A stretch of 43,763 nucleotides of DNA from Cohnella lubricantis (GTDB taxonomy: Bacteria; Bacillota; Bacilli; Paenibacillales; Paenibacillaceae). The notes below the pieces were generated by a model that was not told where the DNA came from, searched no databases, and saw only the letters and a program-made list of their open reading frames with translations. Numbering within the stretch: the stretch's first letter is position 1; the number at the start of each line of letters is the position of its first letter. The position numbers and the translations under genes were made by a program. Where the stretch lies: contig NZ_JACJVN010000026.1 in assembly GCF_014212015.1 (NCBI RefSeq), forward strand, positions 1 through 43,763, read 5' to 3'. Positions 1 to 8,710 of the stretch are shown here, in pieces.

Positions 1-12
1 ACACGATTTCAT

Positions 13-34
13 AAAAAAAGGACTCTTGCTCCTT
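13..34 (-). terminator. probable intrinsic terminator after the first TetR gene
   Basis: Read on the minus strand, AAGGA and TCCTT form a 5-bp stem around a 7-nt loop, followed directly by a run of T. A second 9-bp GC-rich hairpin (42-50 with 61-69, one wobble pair) lies between it and the stop codon. The stem with the T-run is short, so termination strength is uncertain. Confidence 0.5.
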
Positions 35-107
35 AAAGCGCCCGGCCTGCTTCGGATGAGGCAGACCGGCTACCCAGCTACCCGCCTGTCTGCTCTCCTT
101 AGCTCTC

Positions 108-653
108 TCAGCAGCTGTCGTCATCCGAATCCAATATCGCCAACTCCGGCAGATCCAGCACCTCCGACAGGGAGATGATCATACCGTACGCGATGAATTG
201 GTTCGCCAACAGCTTGGGATTCGGCAATCCGGCATTCTCGAACCGCTTCACGATCAACTCGAGAATTCGCTCGAACTGCCCGCGCACATGCGCTCGAACG
301 TCCGCCTCGGGCGTCGTGAACGACTGCATGCACAGCAGAATCTCGTCGCGGTGCGTCTCCATCAACACGTTGAAGGCGTTGCCCATCCGATGGGCGAGCT
401 CCTCAGGCGGCGCCTCGACGCCTTGAAACGCCTCAACCAGCCGGCCGGTCGCCCGATCGAGAACAGCCAGGTACAGCTCTTCCTTGGACTTGAAAAAATG
501 GAATACGTACGGCTGCGTCACGCCAACCTCGGCAGCGACCATTGCCGTTGTCGTCTTGTAGTAGCCGTTCGTCGCGAACAGAGTCGCCGCAGCGTCCAAG
601 ATTTGATCCTTGCGATTAGGGGAGACGAGGTGACTATTCTTCGGTCTGGCCAT
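108..653 (-). CDS. TetR/AcrR family transcriptional regulator
   Basis: A 181-residue one-domain repressor. Residues about 14-60 form the TetR helix-turn-helix (QILDAAATLFATNGY, then TTTAMVAAEVGVTQPYVFHFF). The C-terminal two thirds is the variable helical ligand-binding and dimerisation part. The length is usual for the family (about 180-200). The ATG has an AGAGG-type ribosome binding site. A perfect 7-bp inverted repeat lies 16-33 bp upstream of the start, which suggests autoregulation. No other minus-strand gene follows inside the window, so any partner target lies outside or is the divergent YkgJ-like gene. The ligand cannot be predicted. The acidic C-terminal end (ILDSDDDSC) is unremarkable. 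Confidence 0.9.
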   Translation of the reverse strand: MARPKNSHLVSPNRKDQILDAAATLFATNGYYKTTTAMVAAEVGVTQPYVFHFFKSKEELYLAVLDRATGRLVEAFQGVEAPPEELAHRMGNAFNVLMETHRDEILLCMQSFTTPEADVRAHVRGQFERILELIVKRFENAGLPNPKLLANQFIAYGMIISLSEVLDLPELAILDSDDDSC

Positions 654-668
654 GGCGTACCTCTTTTT

Positions 669-686
669 ATTTATTTACCAATAAAT
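669..686. promoter_or_regulatory. probable TetR operator (palindrome)
   Basis: ATTTATT - TACC - AATAAAT is a perfect 7-bp inverted repeat with a 4-nt spacer, just upstream of the TetR ATG and inside an AT-rich promoter region. Its position is typical of an autoregulatory TetR operator; that role is inferred. Confidence 0.55.
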
Positions 687-811
687 TAATATATGGACTC
701 GACGATGTCAACTATCTTTTCCCCCTAAAATAATCTTGCGCCCGCTTGCAGACGTGCCTATAATCCTCTAAGCTTGTAATACTTATGGAAGCTTGGGGGG
801 GGAATGAACTC

Positions 812-1141
812 GTGGAATGCCGAATAGGCTGCGCCGCGTGCTGCATCGTCATCTCGATCTCCTCGCCGATTCCCGGAATGCCGAATGGCAAGCCGGCCGG
901 CGTCCCCTGTGCGAACCTAACGGCTGACAAACGATGCGGCCTGTTCGGCAAGCCCGAACGCCCTGCCGTCTGCGGCAGCCTGCCCCCGTCCCTCGACATG
1001 TGCGGAACGACGAACGAAGAAGCTTACGCCATCCTAAGCGCGCTTGAGCAGGCGACCCGTCCCCGCGGTTCCGCCGCTTCAAGCCATCAGCCCATCACCC
1101 CCCCTGCCCACTATCAAGATATCGGCGAGACATCGATCTAG
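812..1141 (+). CDS. YkgJ family cysteine-cluster protein
   Basis: A small protein of about 109 residues with the cysteine pattern of the YkgJ/UPF0153 Zn- or Fe-binding family. It has ECRIGCAACC near the N-terminus, then SSPIPGMPNGKPAGVPC, then RCGLFGKPERPAVCGSLPPSLDMCG. All eight family cysteines appear to be present. I prefer the GTG at 812 over an in-frame ATG at 785. The G-run at 795-802 serves as a ribosome binding site for the GTG, whereas the ATG has none, and family members start one or two residues before the first cysteine. The C-terminal 30 residues are low-complexity. The biochemical role of the family is poorly known; metal binding is inferred from the cysteines. It is monocistronic, with a terminator at its stop codon. 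Confidence 0.85.
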   Translation: MECRIGCAACCIVISISSPIPGMPNGKPAGVPCANLTADKRCGLFGKPERPAVCGSLPPSLDMCGTTNEEAYAILSALEQATRPRGSAASSHQPITPPAHYQDIGETSI

Positions 1142-1164
1142 GCACTCTGATGGGTGTCTTTTTT
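1141..1164 (+). terminator. intrinsic terminator after the YkgJ-like gene
   Basis: GGCACTC - TGAT - GGGTGTC forms a 7-bp stem with two G-T pairs, followed by six T. It begins at the last base of the stop codon. Confidence 0.75.
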
Positions 1165-1195
1165 ACTATTTCTCGGGTTATAGGTGTGTAAATCT

Positions 1196-1224
1196 TTGCG
1201 GAATTCTGTCGAATCTAGTAGAAT
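1196..1224 (+). promoter_or_regulatory. promoter with TGTCGAA (Spo0A-box-like) element, chemoreceptor 1
   Basis: A weak -35 TTGCGG (1196-1201) and a -10 TAGAAT (1219-1224) are 17 bp apart. TGTCGAA, identical to the 7-bp Spo0A-box core, lies at 1207-1213 between them. The last A of the box is 87 bp before the A of the start codon. The same layout at the same distance precedes the second chemoreceptor (4345-4373). Spo0A control is inferred. Confidence 0.45.
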
Positions 1225-1299
1225 TAATTGCCAATGAACCTCTCACAATCTGGAAGACAAGGGATGGTCCAACATTCACATCAGGAGGCTATTACTTCA

Positions 1300-3336
1300 A
1301 TGACGGTCAAAGGACTTAAGCTTCGGCTTGCCGTAAACGGCAAGCAATTCTCGCTCAGATCCATCCGAACGAAGATCATCGCTTTATTCCTCGTAATCTC
1401 GCTTGTTCCGCTCGTATCCATCTCCATCTTCTTCTCTACTTATTTGAAGAATATCGTTACCGACGAGATTCACGCCAAGCAGGATGCTTATGTATCCTCG
1501 AACGTCGAAGCGATCGACAATACGATTCAACAGGATGTCTCTGTCCTGACGCAGTTGCTGAAGAACGAAGCGATTCAGAGCGGCAATGAGGAAGAGATTG
1601 TTGCCTTGCTTCGCACGATGCAGCAGACCAATTTGGAAGTAGGCGAATATACGTATGTAACGGCTGATGATATAGCCTTAACCGCCAATGGAGAGCACAT
1701 ATCGGTAGCCGATCGCGATTACGTGCGGCAAGCGCGAGAGACCAAACAACTGGTCATTAGCGACATGATGATCAGCAAGTCAACAGGGGACTATATCGTC
1801 ATTGTTTTCTTACCGCGGCTTGATGAGAATCAGAACTATATCGGCGGTATCTTCTGCGCGCTGAACCCGGACAACCTAAGCGTATTCACCAACAGCATCA
1901 AAGTGGGAGACAGCGGCTTCGGTTATCTGGTCTCCCCATCGGGCAAGCTCCTCACTTACCCGGATCCGTCCAGTGTCGGCAAGAGCCTTGAAGAAGCCTT
2001 CGCAGCCGAAGATGCCGCGAGCCTGCGAGCAAAGCTACTGCAAGAAGCGCCTAAGGGGACCTTCACCTACGTGAGCAGCAGCTCGAACGCATCGATGGAG
2101 ATCAGTTACGAGACGGTGCCGACGACTGGCTGGCGGCTGGCGACCTTCGCCATGGCGAACGAGATGTACGCCTCTGTCGACAAGGCTAATCAAACGTCTG
2201 TCACCTTGATCATCATTACGGCAGTCGTTGTCATGGCCATCGCCTTAGTCATGGGCTTCCTCATCGCCAAGCCGATCATTACTATCACGAGAACCGTGCG
2301 AACATTAGCCACTGGCGATCTCACGCCGCGGCTAACGATCAGAAGCAAAGATGAATTCGGCGAGCTCGGCAGCCAAATGAACTACATGCTGGATTCGTTC
2401 ACCGATATCATCAACAAAGCCAGCAACGTATCGGAGCAGCTGGCCGCAGCTTCAGAAGAGCTTACTGCGGCCTCATCCGAATCCGTCGGCATCTCCAACC
2501 ATATTGCGAGCGCTACTCAGGAAGTGCTGAGCGCAAGCGAAGCCCAGCTGCAAGGCTCCGAGCAGACCTCTACGGCTATGACCGAGATGGCTCTTGGCGT
2601 CCAACGGATCGCGGAGTCCTCCGCTGTGGTAGCCGAAGCCGCCAATCATTCGATGGATGAAGTCCAGCAAGGAGACGCTGCCATCCAGCAAGCCGTCAGC
2701 CAGATGAAGGCCGTTCGCGAGTCCGTCAGCCGATCCTCCGAGAAGCTTCGTACGCTCGAGACCTATTCGAAGCAGATCGACGAAGTCGTCGCGGTCATTA
2801 CCGAGATTACGAACCAAACCCGGCTTCTATCGCTGAACGCGTCCATCGAAGCCGCGCGGGCCGGCGAGCAAGGACGCGGATTCGCCGTGGTCGCCGCAGA
2901 AGTCAAGAAGCTAGCGGAGCAATCCTCCCAATCCGCCGATCATATCTCCAAGATGATTCGCGAGGTCCAAGCAACAACGGGACAAGCCGTGGAAGCGATG
3001 GCGCAAGAAGTGAGGGACGTCGAGAGCGGCTCTGACCTGATCGTGGAAGCCGGCGATATCTTCACTCGCATCTCCGACACCTTCCAAGAGATCTCGCATC
3101 AGATTCAAGAAGTGTCGGCCGCCTCGCAGCAGATGTCTGCCGGCACCGAAGAGGTCACGGCGTCCATGAGCGAATTCGTGCACATGACGAAGTCTTCCTA
3201 TAATCATACGGAAGGAATCGCCGACGGCTCGAAGCAGCAAGCCTCTTCGATGCAGGATATCTCCGTATCGGCGGAGGAATTGAGCCGAATGGCGCTAGAG
3301 CTTCAAGAGTCGCTGAGCCAGTTCCGGATTAAATAA
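1300..3336 (+). CDS. methyl-accepting chemotaxis protein 1 (dCache-like sensor)
   Basis: A 678-residue inner-membrane chemoreceptor. It has a short basic cytoplasmic N-terminus, a first membrane helix at about 25-47, an extracellular dCache-like sensor at about 50-295, a second helix at about 300-322, a HAMP domain ([18 protein letters not shown]) and a long cytoplasmic coiled-coil signalling domain. The hairpin tip [25 protein letters not shown], at about residue 517, is the CheA/CheW contact region. I start at ATG 1300, with AGGAGG at 1283-1288, instead of the in-frame ATG at 1228, which has no ribosome binding site. The paralogue at 4449 is nearly identical outside the membrane-distal sensor half, so the pair should feed the same CheA array with different ligands. 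The ligand cannot be read from sequence; dCache sensors often bind amino acids or small acids. Confidence 0.93.
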   Translation: MTVKGLKLRLAVNGKQFSLRSIRTKIIALFLVISLVPLVSISIFFSTYLKNIVTDEIHAKQDAYVSSNVEAIDNTIQQDVSVLTQLLKNEAIQSGNEEEIVALLRTMQQTNLEVGEYTYVTADDIALTANGEHISVADRDYVRQARETKQLVISDMMISKSTGDYIVIVFLPRLDENQNYIGGIFCALNPDNLSVFTNSIKVGDSGFGYLVSPSGKLLTYPDPSSVGKSLEEAFAAEDAASLRAKLLQEAPKGTFTYVSSSSNASMEISYETVPTTGWRLATFAMANEMYASVDKANQTSVTLIIITAVVVMAIALVMGFLIAKPIITITRTVRTLATGDLTPRLTIRSKDEFGELGSQMNYMLDSFTDIINKASNVSEQLAAASEELTAASSESVGISNHIASATQEVLSASEAQLQGSEQTSTAMTEMALGVQRIAESSAVVAEAANHSMDEVQQGDAAIQQAVSQMKAVRESVSRSSEKLRTLETYSKQIDEVVAVITEITNQTRLLSLNASIEAARAGEQGRGFAVVAAEVKKLAEQSSQSADHISKMIREVQATTGQAVEAMAQEVRDVESGSDLIVEAGDIFTRISDTFQEISHQIQEVSAASQQMSAGTEEVTASMSEFVHMTKSSYNHTEGIADGSKQQASSMQDISVSAEELSRMALELQESLSQFRIK

Positions 3337-3347
3337 CCGAACGCAAG

Positions 3348-3382
3348 AAGGGCACCCCGGCAGGCCCGGCAGGGTGCCCTTT
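3348..3382. terminator. bidirectional terminator between chemoreceptor 1 and the TerC-like gene
   Basis: AAGGGCACCC and GGGTGCCCTT form a perfect 10-bp stem with a 14-nt loop between the convergent stop codons. The T-tracts are short on both sides. Confidence 0.75.
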
Positions 3383-3384
3383 AT

Positions 3385-4182
3385 CTATCCTGCGCTTCCC
3401 GCCTTGGAAGATTTGGTCGGCTTGTTGGATTTGCTGCTTGGCGCGAACCACCCAAGAAGAGCGATTGCCGCCAGAACGACGTAGAAGACGATGGTCCAAC
3501 CCGTACTATGGGGAAAATGGTGATCCAGCAGCCCGATGTCCTCATGGGCCAACGTGATGACGGCGAGCTTCACGCCGACCCAGGCTACGATCGCATACGC
3601 CGTCGTCTCCAGCGCCGGCCGCTGTCCGAGCAGCTTCACGAACCAAGCGGCCGCGTATTTGATCAGGATCAGCCCCGCGACCCCGCCAAGCACGACGACG
3701 ATGAATTGGCCGGTGTCCATCCCGCCGAACTCGCCCAGCGGGGAATCCGGCAGCCCAAGCGCCAGCGCCACCGCCGCCAGGATGGAGTCAATCGCGAAGG
3801 CGAGGTCGGCCAGCGCGATCTTCCCCACCGTCGGCCAGAAGCCCTGTCCCGCGGATTGCTCCTTCTCGTCTGAATGGGAATCCCCTTGCTTCTTCCCGAA
3901 TCGGGCCTGCACGATATGCTTAATGCCCAAGTAGAGCAGATAAGCCGCGCCGATCGCCTGCACCTGCCACACGTTCGCGATGAAGGAGATGGCGAAGAGC
4001 GCTGCGAACCGGAATCCGAAGGCCATCACGATGCCATAATTGATCGCCTTCTTCTTCTGTTCGCCCGGCAGATGCTTCGCGATAACCGCGAGCACGAGCG
4101 CATTGTCGGCCGACAGCAATCCTTCCAAGCCAATCAAGATGAGCAAAGCCCACGCATACTCCAACCACAAGGACTCCAGCAT
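3385..4182 (-). CDS. TerC family integral membrane protein
   Basis: A 265-residue membrane protein with about seven hydrophobic segments. TerC hallmarks are LLSADNALVLAVIAKHL near the N-terminus and ADLAFAIDSILAAVALALG in the middle; the paired acidic residues in these helices are thought to bind metal. Bacillus relatives (YceF, YkoY, YjbE types) act in manganese export or metal homeostasis, so that is the likely role. The ATG at 4182 has AAGGGGG upstream and fits the family N-terminus (MLESLWLEYAW). An open frame extends 49 codons further upstream but contains no recognisable domain. The C-terminal tail is basic and Ser/Lys-rich. I looked for a yybP-ykoY manganese riboswitch in the leader and could not recognise one. 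Transcription is divergent from chemoreceptor 2. Confidence 0.88.
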   Translation of the reverse strand: MLESLWLEYAWALLILIGLEGLLSADNALVLAVIAKHLPGEQKKKAINYGIVMAFGFRFAALFAISFIANVWQVQAIGAAYLLYLGIKHIVQARFGKKQGDSHSDEKEQSAGQGFWPTVGKIALADLAFAIDSILAAVALALGLPDSPLGEFGGMDTGQFIVVVLGGVAGLILIKYAAAWFVKLLGQRPALETTAYAIVAWVGVKLAVITLAHEDIGLLDHHFPHSTGWTIVFYVVLAAIALLGWFAPSSKSNKPTKSSKAGSAG

Positions 4183-4344
4183 GGTTTCCCCCTTAACTTC
4201 ACGGTAATTTTTGTCGCCTGCTAAGCTAGCGTTCAATGCCGACTTCCTCCCGGCAATAGGTATACGTGTTAAGGCGCCGTTGGATTTCAAATATTTCCTC
4301 CCGCATCGTGTCCAGCCACAACTTTCCAAAATAATTCTTGAATT

Positions 4345-4373
4345 TTGCAGGAATGTGTCGAATTATAAAGAAT
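4345..4373 (+). promoter_or_regulatory. promoter with TGTCGAA (Spo0A-box-like) element, chemoreceptor 2
   Basis: -35-like TTGCAG (4345-4350) and -10-like AAGAAT (4368-4373) are 17 bp apart with TGTCGAA at 4356-4362 between them, in the same register as upstream of chemoreceptor 1. The distance from box to start codon is identical (87 bp). An alternative -10, TATGAT, is at 4373-4378. Confidence 0.45.
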
Positions 4374-4448
4374 ATGATACCATTCTCTCTCAAAATATTT
4401 TGAGCAGCAGGAAGATTGGCAAATGACATCCAGGAGGTCTACACATCC

Positions 4449-6497
4449 ATGAAGGCTAAGGAAAAGACATCACGATTTGCTGCAAGCAGATTTAAGCTCA
4501 ATAGCAAGCTCTCACTCCGATCCATCCGCACGAAGATCATTGCCGCATTCCTTGTGATCTCCCTCGTTCCGCTGGTAGGCATCTCCATCTTCTTCTCCAC
4601 CTATCTGAAGGATACCGTCACCGACGAGATTCATGCGAAGCAGGATGCTTATACGTCCTCCAACGTTCAAGCTATCGACCATACCATTCAGAACTATCTC
4701 TCCATTCAAACTCAGATGGTGGAGAGCGAAGCAATACAAAGCGGGGACCCGAATCGTATTATGGCTCTGCTTAATGACATGATGCATGTACATAAAGATG
4801 TGGAGATGTATGTGTACATAGACGCCAATGGGATCGGCACTACTCTCTCGAGTACGGGTGTACCGATTGGCGAGACCGGCTACATCAAAGTGTCGAAGCA
4901 GACGAAGAAGCCGGTCATTAGCGACATTCTCTACCCCGAAGAGACCGGCTCGGACCATCCGATTATCGTCATCTTCGTACCGCAGCTTGACGAGAATCAG
5001 AATTACAGCGGGGGGATTATTTGTACCCTCAATCCTGACAACTTGAACGTATTCACCAACAGCATCAAGGTCGGGGAGACAGGCTTCGGCTACTTGGTAT
5101 CTCCTCTGGGCAAGCTCATTACTTATCCCGATAAGGCGCAAGTAGGCAAGAGCATCGAGGAAGCCTTCGCAACTTCAGATGCTGCCACGCTCAAGAAGAA
5201 ACTGATGCAAGAAGCAACATCAGGGAACTTCACCTTCACGAGCAACGGCGCATCAATGGAGATCAGCTACGATACGGTTCCGACGACCGGCTGGCGGCTC
5301 GCCACATTCGCGATGGCCGATGAGATGTACACCTCAGTCGACAAGGCGAATCGGACGTCTGTCATCTTGATTATCGTCGTGGCAATCGTCGTTATCGCTG
5401 TCGCCCTGTTCTTGGGCCTAGCCATCGCCAAACCGATCATTACCGTGACGGCGACCGTGAAGAGGCTGGCGACGGGCGATCTGACGCCGCGCCTCGCGAT
5501 CCGAAGCAAGGACGAGATCGGCGAACTCGGCAATCAGATGAATCAGATGGTCGACTCGTTCACGGAGATCATCGACAAGGCGAACAGAGTATCGGAGCAG
5601 CTGTCCGCTTCTTCGGAGGAGCTGACGGCCGCTTCGGTCGAATCCGTCGGCATCTCCAAGAATATCGCGACTTCGACGCAGGAAGTATTGAATGCGAGCG
5701 AAGCTCAATTGCATGGCTCCGAGCAGACCTCTACGGCGATGGTCGAGATGGCGCATGGCGTGCAGCGGATCGCGGAGTCTTCCTCCGTCGTAGCCGAAGC
5801 GTCCAACAGCTCGTTAGAAGAAGTTCGAAAGGGCGACGCGGCGATCCATCAAGCCGTGAATCAGATGAAGGCGGTTCGCGAGTCCGTCAGCCAGTCCTCC
5901 GAGAAGCTGCGCACGCTCGAGACTTACTCGAAGCAGATTGACGAAGTCGTATCGGTCATCACCGAGATTACGAACCAAACGCGGCTTCTGTCGCTTAACG
6001 CTTCGATCGAAGCTGCGCGGGCAGGCGAGCAAGGGCGAGGCTTCGCCGTGGTGGCGAATGAAGTCAAGAAGCTGGCGGAGCAATCCGCCGCGTCCGCGGA
6101 TCGGATCTCCACGATGATTCGCGAGGTCCAAGCGACGACCGCGCAAGCCGTGGAAGCGATGGCCCAAGAAGTGAAGGATGTCGAGAGCGGCTCCGAACTG
6201 ATCGTAGCCGCCGGCGATATCTTCGCCCGGATCACCGACGCCTTCCAAGAGATCTCGCACCAAGTGCAGGAAGTATCGGCCGCGTCGCAGCAGATGTCGG
6301 CGGGAACGGAAGAAGTTACCGCGTCGATGAACGAATTCGTCCACATGACGAAGACGTCATTCGACCATACGGAGGGCATCGCCGACGGCTCCAAGAAGCA
6401 GCTCGCTTCTATGGAAGATATCTCCGCTTCGGCAGAGGAGTTAAGCCGGATGGCCCAGGAGCTGCAGCAGTCGCTGAGCCGGTTCCGGATTAAGTAA
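4449..6497 (+). CDS. methyl-accepting chemotaxis protein 2 (dCache-like sensor)
   Basis: A 682-residue chemoreceptor, paralogous to the one at 1300. The order is membrane helix (about 30-52), dCache-like ectodomain, second helix at about 303-326, HAMP ([18 protein letters not shown]) and signalling domain with the tip [25 protein letters not shown] at about residue 521. The two proteins are close to identical in both membrane helices, the membrane-proximal sensor half and the whole cytoplasmic part. They differ strongly over about residues 85-160, the distal ligand-binding module. I use ATG 4449, with AGGAGG at 4432-4437; an upstream in-frame TTG at 4416 lacks a ribosome binding site. The terminator follows at 6528. 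Confidence 0.93.
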   Translation: MKAKEKTSRFAASRFKLNSKLSLRSIRTKIIAAFLVISLVPLVGISIFFSTYLKDTVTDEIHAKQDAYTSSNVQAIDHTIQNYLSIQTQMVESEAIQSGDPNRIMALLNDMMHVHKDVEMYVYIDANGIGTTLSSTGVPIGETGYIKVSKQTKKPVISDILYPEETGSDHPIIVIFVPQLDENQNYSGGIICTLNPDNLNVFTNSIKVGETGFGYLVSPLGKLITYPDKAQVGKSIEEAFATSDAATLKKKLMQEATSGNFTFTSNGASMEISYDTVPTTGWRLATFAMADEMYTSVDKANRTSVILIIVVAIVVIAVALFLGLAIAKPIITVTATVKRLATGDLTPRLAIRSKDEIGELGNQMNQMVDSFTEIIDKANRVSEQLSASSEELTAASVESVGISKNIATSTQEVLNASEAQLHGSEQTSTAMVEMAHGVQRIAESSSVVAEASNSSLEEVRKGDAAIHQAVNQMKAVRESVSQSSEKLRTLETYSKQIDEVVSVITEITNQTRLLSLNASIEAARAGEQGRGFAVVANEVKKLAEQSAASADRISTMIREVQATTAQAVEAMAQEVKDVESGSELIVAAGDIFARITDAFQEISHQVQEVSAASQQMSAGTEEVTASMNEFVHMTKTSFDHTEGIADGSKKQLASMEDISASAEELSRMAQELQQSLSRFRIK

Positions 6498-6527
6498 CGA
6501 GCAACCAAGAGCAACAAGGAATCAAAG

Positions 6528-6567
6528 AGAAGCCCCTTCCGCTGAACTAAAGGCGGGAGGGGCTTCT
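6528..6567. terminator. strong bidirectional terminator
   Basis: AGAAGCCCCTTCCGC pairs with GCGGGAGGGGCTTCT (15 bp, one wobble pair) around a 10-nt loop. It serves chemoreceptor 2 on the plus strand. The stop codon of the minus-strand DHODH-like gene falls inside the hairpin. Confidence 0.8.
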
Positions 6568-8367
6568 GGTTGTGGATTCGGGAGGCGATGCCGAACGGGA
6601 TTGACTGTGCATATAGGGGTACAGCAAGATCAGCCCGGCGATGTATAGCGCCAATGCGATCCAAGCGGGCAACAGGTGGACAACGTCGGTGTAACCGATG
6701 TCGAAATGAACGCTCAGGGCCGAGAAGAACGCGGGAGCGCCGCCGAGAAGCAGCGTTCTCCATAGCCAGCTCTGGCCGAGTTGGATTCCCCATAGAGCCG
6801 TAATCAGCAGGACGATCGCGTCGGCGAACAGCGCGCCGCCGAAGCCCGCCCGATCGTGGGCAATGAGCGGAATCAGCCGCGGGTTGAAGGCATCCAATTC
6901 GCCCGTCGTCACTTGCATATACGCGAGGTCAGTCGGCACGAACACACGCGTCACGCCGAATCCGGCAATGGTCACGCCGCCGACCGCCAGCGCAATTCCT
7001 AGCGTGATGAAGCAGAGTTGTCCCCACATAGCCCGTCTCCAGATTCGATCGTTGATCAAGGTAACCAAGCCCCGATAAGGACGATCCGGGTTCCGCCGCA
7101 TGGACAGCAGGAACATCGGGAGCAGGATGATGGCTGCCGCCGCATGCAATGGATCGAAGAATCCGTAGCCTAAATAGAGGAAGAAGCTCGGGAACCCCGC
7201 GATACAAGAGGCTGCGACAGCCGTTCTCGCCCAGTGCAGTCCGCAGCGCATGCCATGCTTAGCCAGTTGGTAATAGAGGACGCCCGTGGAGACCATCGTT
7301 CCGGCCAACGTAATGCGGTCGTGGGACATGAAATGAAGCAGGTGACCGTTAAAAGTCTTCAGTTGCGCTCTTGTCATGCCCAGGAAATCTTCGTCATACG
7401 GCAGAAGCACCGTCGATGCAGCGATGATGAAGGCAAGGAACCCGCCGATCATCATGCCTATGCCGAGCAAGCACATCCATCCCCAATGCCGCCAGAAGGA
7501 CGGGGGATCGGGCTCGGCCATGTCTTGGACAGCCTCATGAATCACGGCGTCATTGATGCGCTTCGGAAGGCCCGGCCCGGCGAAGACAAGCCCGCTGCCT
7601 AGCAATACAGCGTTCGCCCCCGCGCGGAGATAATCTATCGCATCCTGAGGCTCGTGGACGCCTGCGGCAACCTTGATCGTCCAGTCGGCAGAGCCGAACT
7701 GCCGCACGGACTGAAGCGTTGCTAACGCTGTTGCCTTCGCACCGGCCCCTTCGACCGCACCGTCCTCTTCGCGGACCTCTCCGCCGATGACCACGCCGTC
7801 CCATGCCGAGCGGTTGATATTACCGAGGAGATATCGGAGACGCTCTTCCGGTTCGTCTGGCGAGAGATACAGGAATAGCGAACTTCCTTCTTCAGCTTCG
7901 ACCGCGGCTGCGGCGGTTACGGCTGGGACTGCGGTTGCAACCCGATTCAGCACACGCAAGCATTCTGAAGCCTCAAGCTCGAGAGACAGCGTGTCCACAT
8001 ACAAGCCGGCAGCGCCGGATGATAGCAGATCGCCAATCAGTTGAAGCAATTGAGACTCTGCATCTTCTGCGGATGCTCCCGGCATTGGGGCGATCCGGAC
8101 GTATTGGGGCAGATCGTGGCTCGGATGAGCCAGTACGACTGCTTGAGCCGTTGCTGTACGTCGGCGTCTGCCATTCGATCTCAGCTCCGAATTCATCTTC
8201 TCTCCTATGCCGACAACCGGAATATGCCTCAGCTCGCATTGCTCCCGAAGTTCATCCCCTGTGTTCAGATGAGCGATCTTCTCTGTGTCCTCTGCCAGCC
8301 GGGCATCCGTGTCGAGGACCACGCAATCGGGGATGGGCGCGTCAATATCGACAAATAAATCCAACAT
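6547..8367 (-). CDS. DHODH-like domain fused to a C-terminal multi-spanning membrane domain
   Basis: A 606-residue two-part protein. Residues about 50-280 resemble the second half of a class 2 dihydroorotate dehydrogenase barrel. IPVVGIGEKM sits where GINIGKNK is expected, PQYVRIAPMPGASAEDAE corresponds to the KIAPDLS..E strand, and AGVHEPQDAIDYLRAGANAVLLGSGLVFAGPGLPKRI is a good FMN-phosphate-binding C-terminus. The NxSSPNTPG segment and the usual first part of the barrel are absent, so orotate synthesis is doubtful. Residues about 295-590 contain about eight hydrophobic helices with His/Asp motifs (HLLHFMSHDRITLAG, LIPLIAHDRAGFGGALFAD). The ATG at 8367 has no clear ribosome binding site and an in-frame stop lies 12 codons upstream. 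ATG 8196 with GGAGAG upstream is an alternative start. A 5'-truncated ancestral gene is possible. Function unknown. Confidence 0.7.
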   Translation of the reverse strand: MLDLFVDIDAPIPDCVVLDTDARLAEDTEKIAHLNTGDELREQCELRHIPVVGIGEKMNSELRSNGRRRRTATAQAVVLAHPSHDLPQYVRIAPMPGASAEDAESQLLQLIGDLLSSGAAGLYVDTLSLELEASECLRVLNRVATAVPAVTAAAAVEAEEGSSLFLYLSPDEPEERLRYLLGNINRSAWDGVVIGGEVREEDGAVEGAGAKATALATLQSVRQFGSADWTIKVAAGVHEPQDAIDYLRAGANAVLLGSGLVFAGPGLPKRINDAVIHEAVQDMAEPDPPSFWRHWGWMCLLGIGMMIGGFLAFIIAASTVLLPYDEDFLGMTRAQLKTFNGHLLHFMSHDRITLAGTMVSTGVLYYQLAKHGMRCGLHWARTAVAASCIAGFPSFFLYLGYGFFDPLHAAAAIILLPMFLLSMRRNPDRPYRGLVTLINDRIWRRAMWGQLCFITLGIALAVGGVTIAGFGVTRVFVPTDLAYMQVTTGELDAFNPRLIPLIAHDRAGFGGALFADAIVLLITALWGIQLGQSWLWRTLLLGGAPAFFSALSVHFDIGYTDVVHLLPAWIALALYIAGLILLYPYMHSQSRSASPPESTTRSPSRL

Positions 8368-8710
8368 TCGATAGCGGGGTCTGCATCGTGGGCCATGCGC
8401 CCGCTACAAACCATTCGTTGTCACCGCCTTTAAGAACTATCTCGTTATGTGAAGTTATGAATGTTATGAGTTTCGACATGCTTCCGCGTTACTTCCTATT
8501 CTTTATTCTGTCCTTACATTAACAGCGCCCGCTTGGCACCGCAATATATAAATAAAGGGTGGCTCATGACAAACAAAAAAGCAGCCGCCAGTGGATGGGG
8601 GCTGCATGCAGGAAGTCCAGAATCTGCCTTGGCTTGTTCGCCTTGTGTTCCAAACTTGTCGCCGTCACCGTCTATACCCGCGTCAGCTTACCCGGGTTGC
8701 GCGCAGAGAT
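8368..8710. other. intergenic region without a convincing gene
   Basis: It holds the leader of the DHODH-like gene and, at 8575-8605, the GH32 terminator. Short plus-strand frames from 8533 have poor composition and run across the terminator, so I do not call them. Confidence 0.6.
8575..8605 (-). terminator. terminator of the GH32 gene
   Basis: On the minus strand GCAGCC and GGCTGC form a stem around a 13-nt loop and are followed by six T. It lies about 105 bp past the GH32 stop. Confidence 0.65.

Noticed and set aside
4183..4330. yybP-ykoY manganese riboswitch before the TerC-like gene
   Set aside because: The leader is long enough, but I could not find the conserved aptamer segments in the right order. 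A covariance-model search would settle it.
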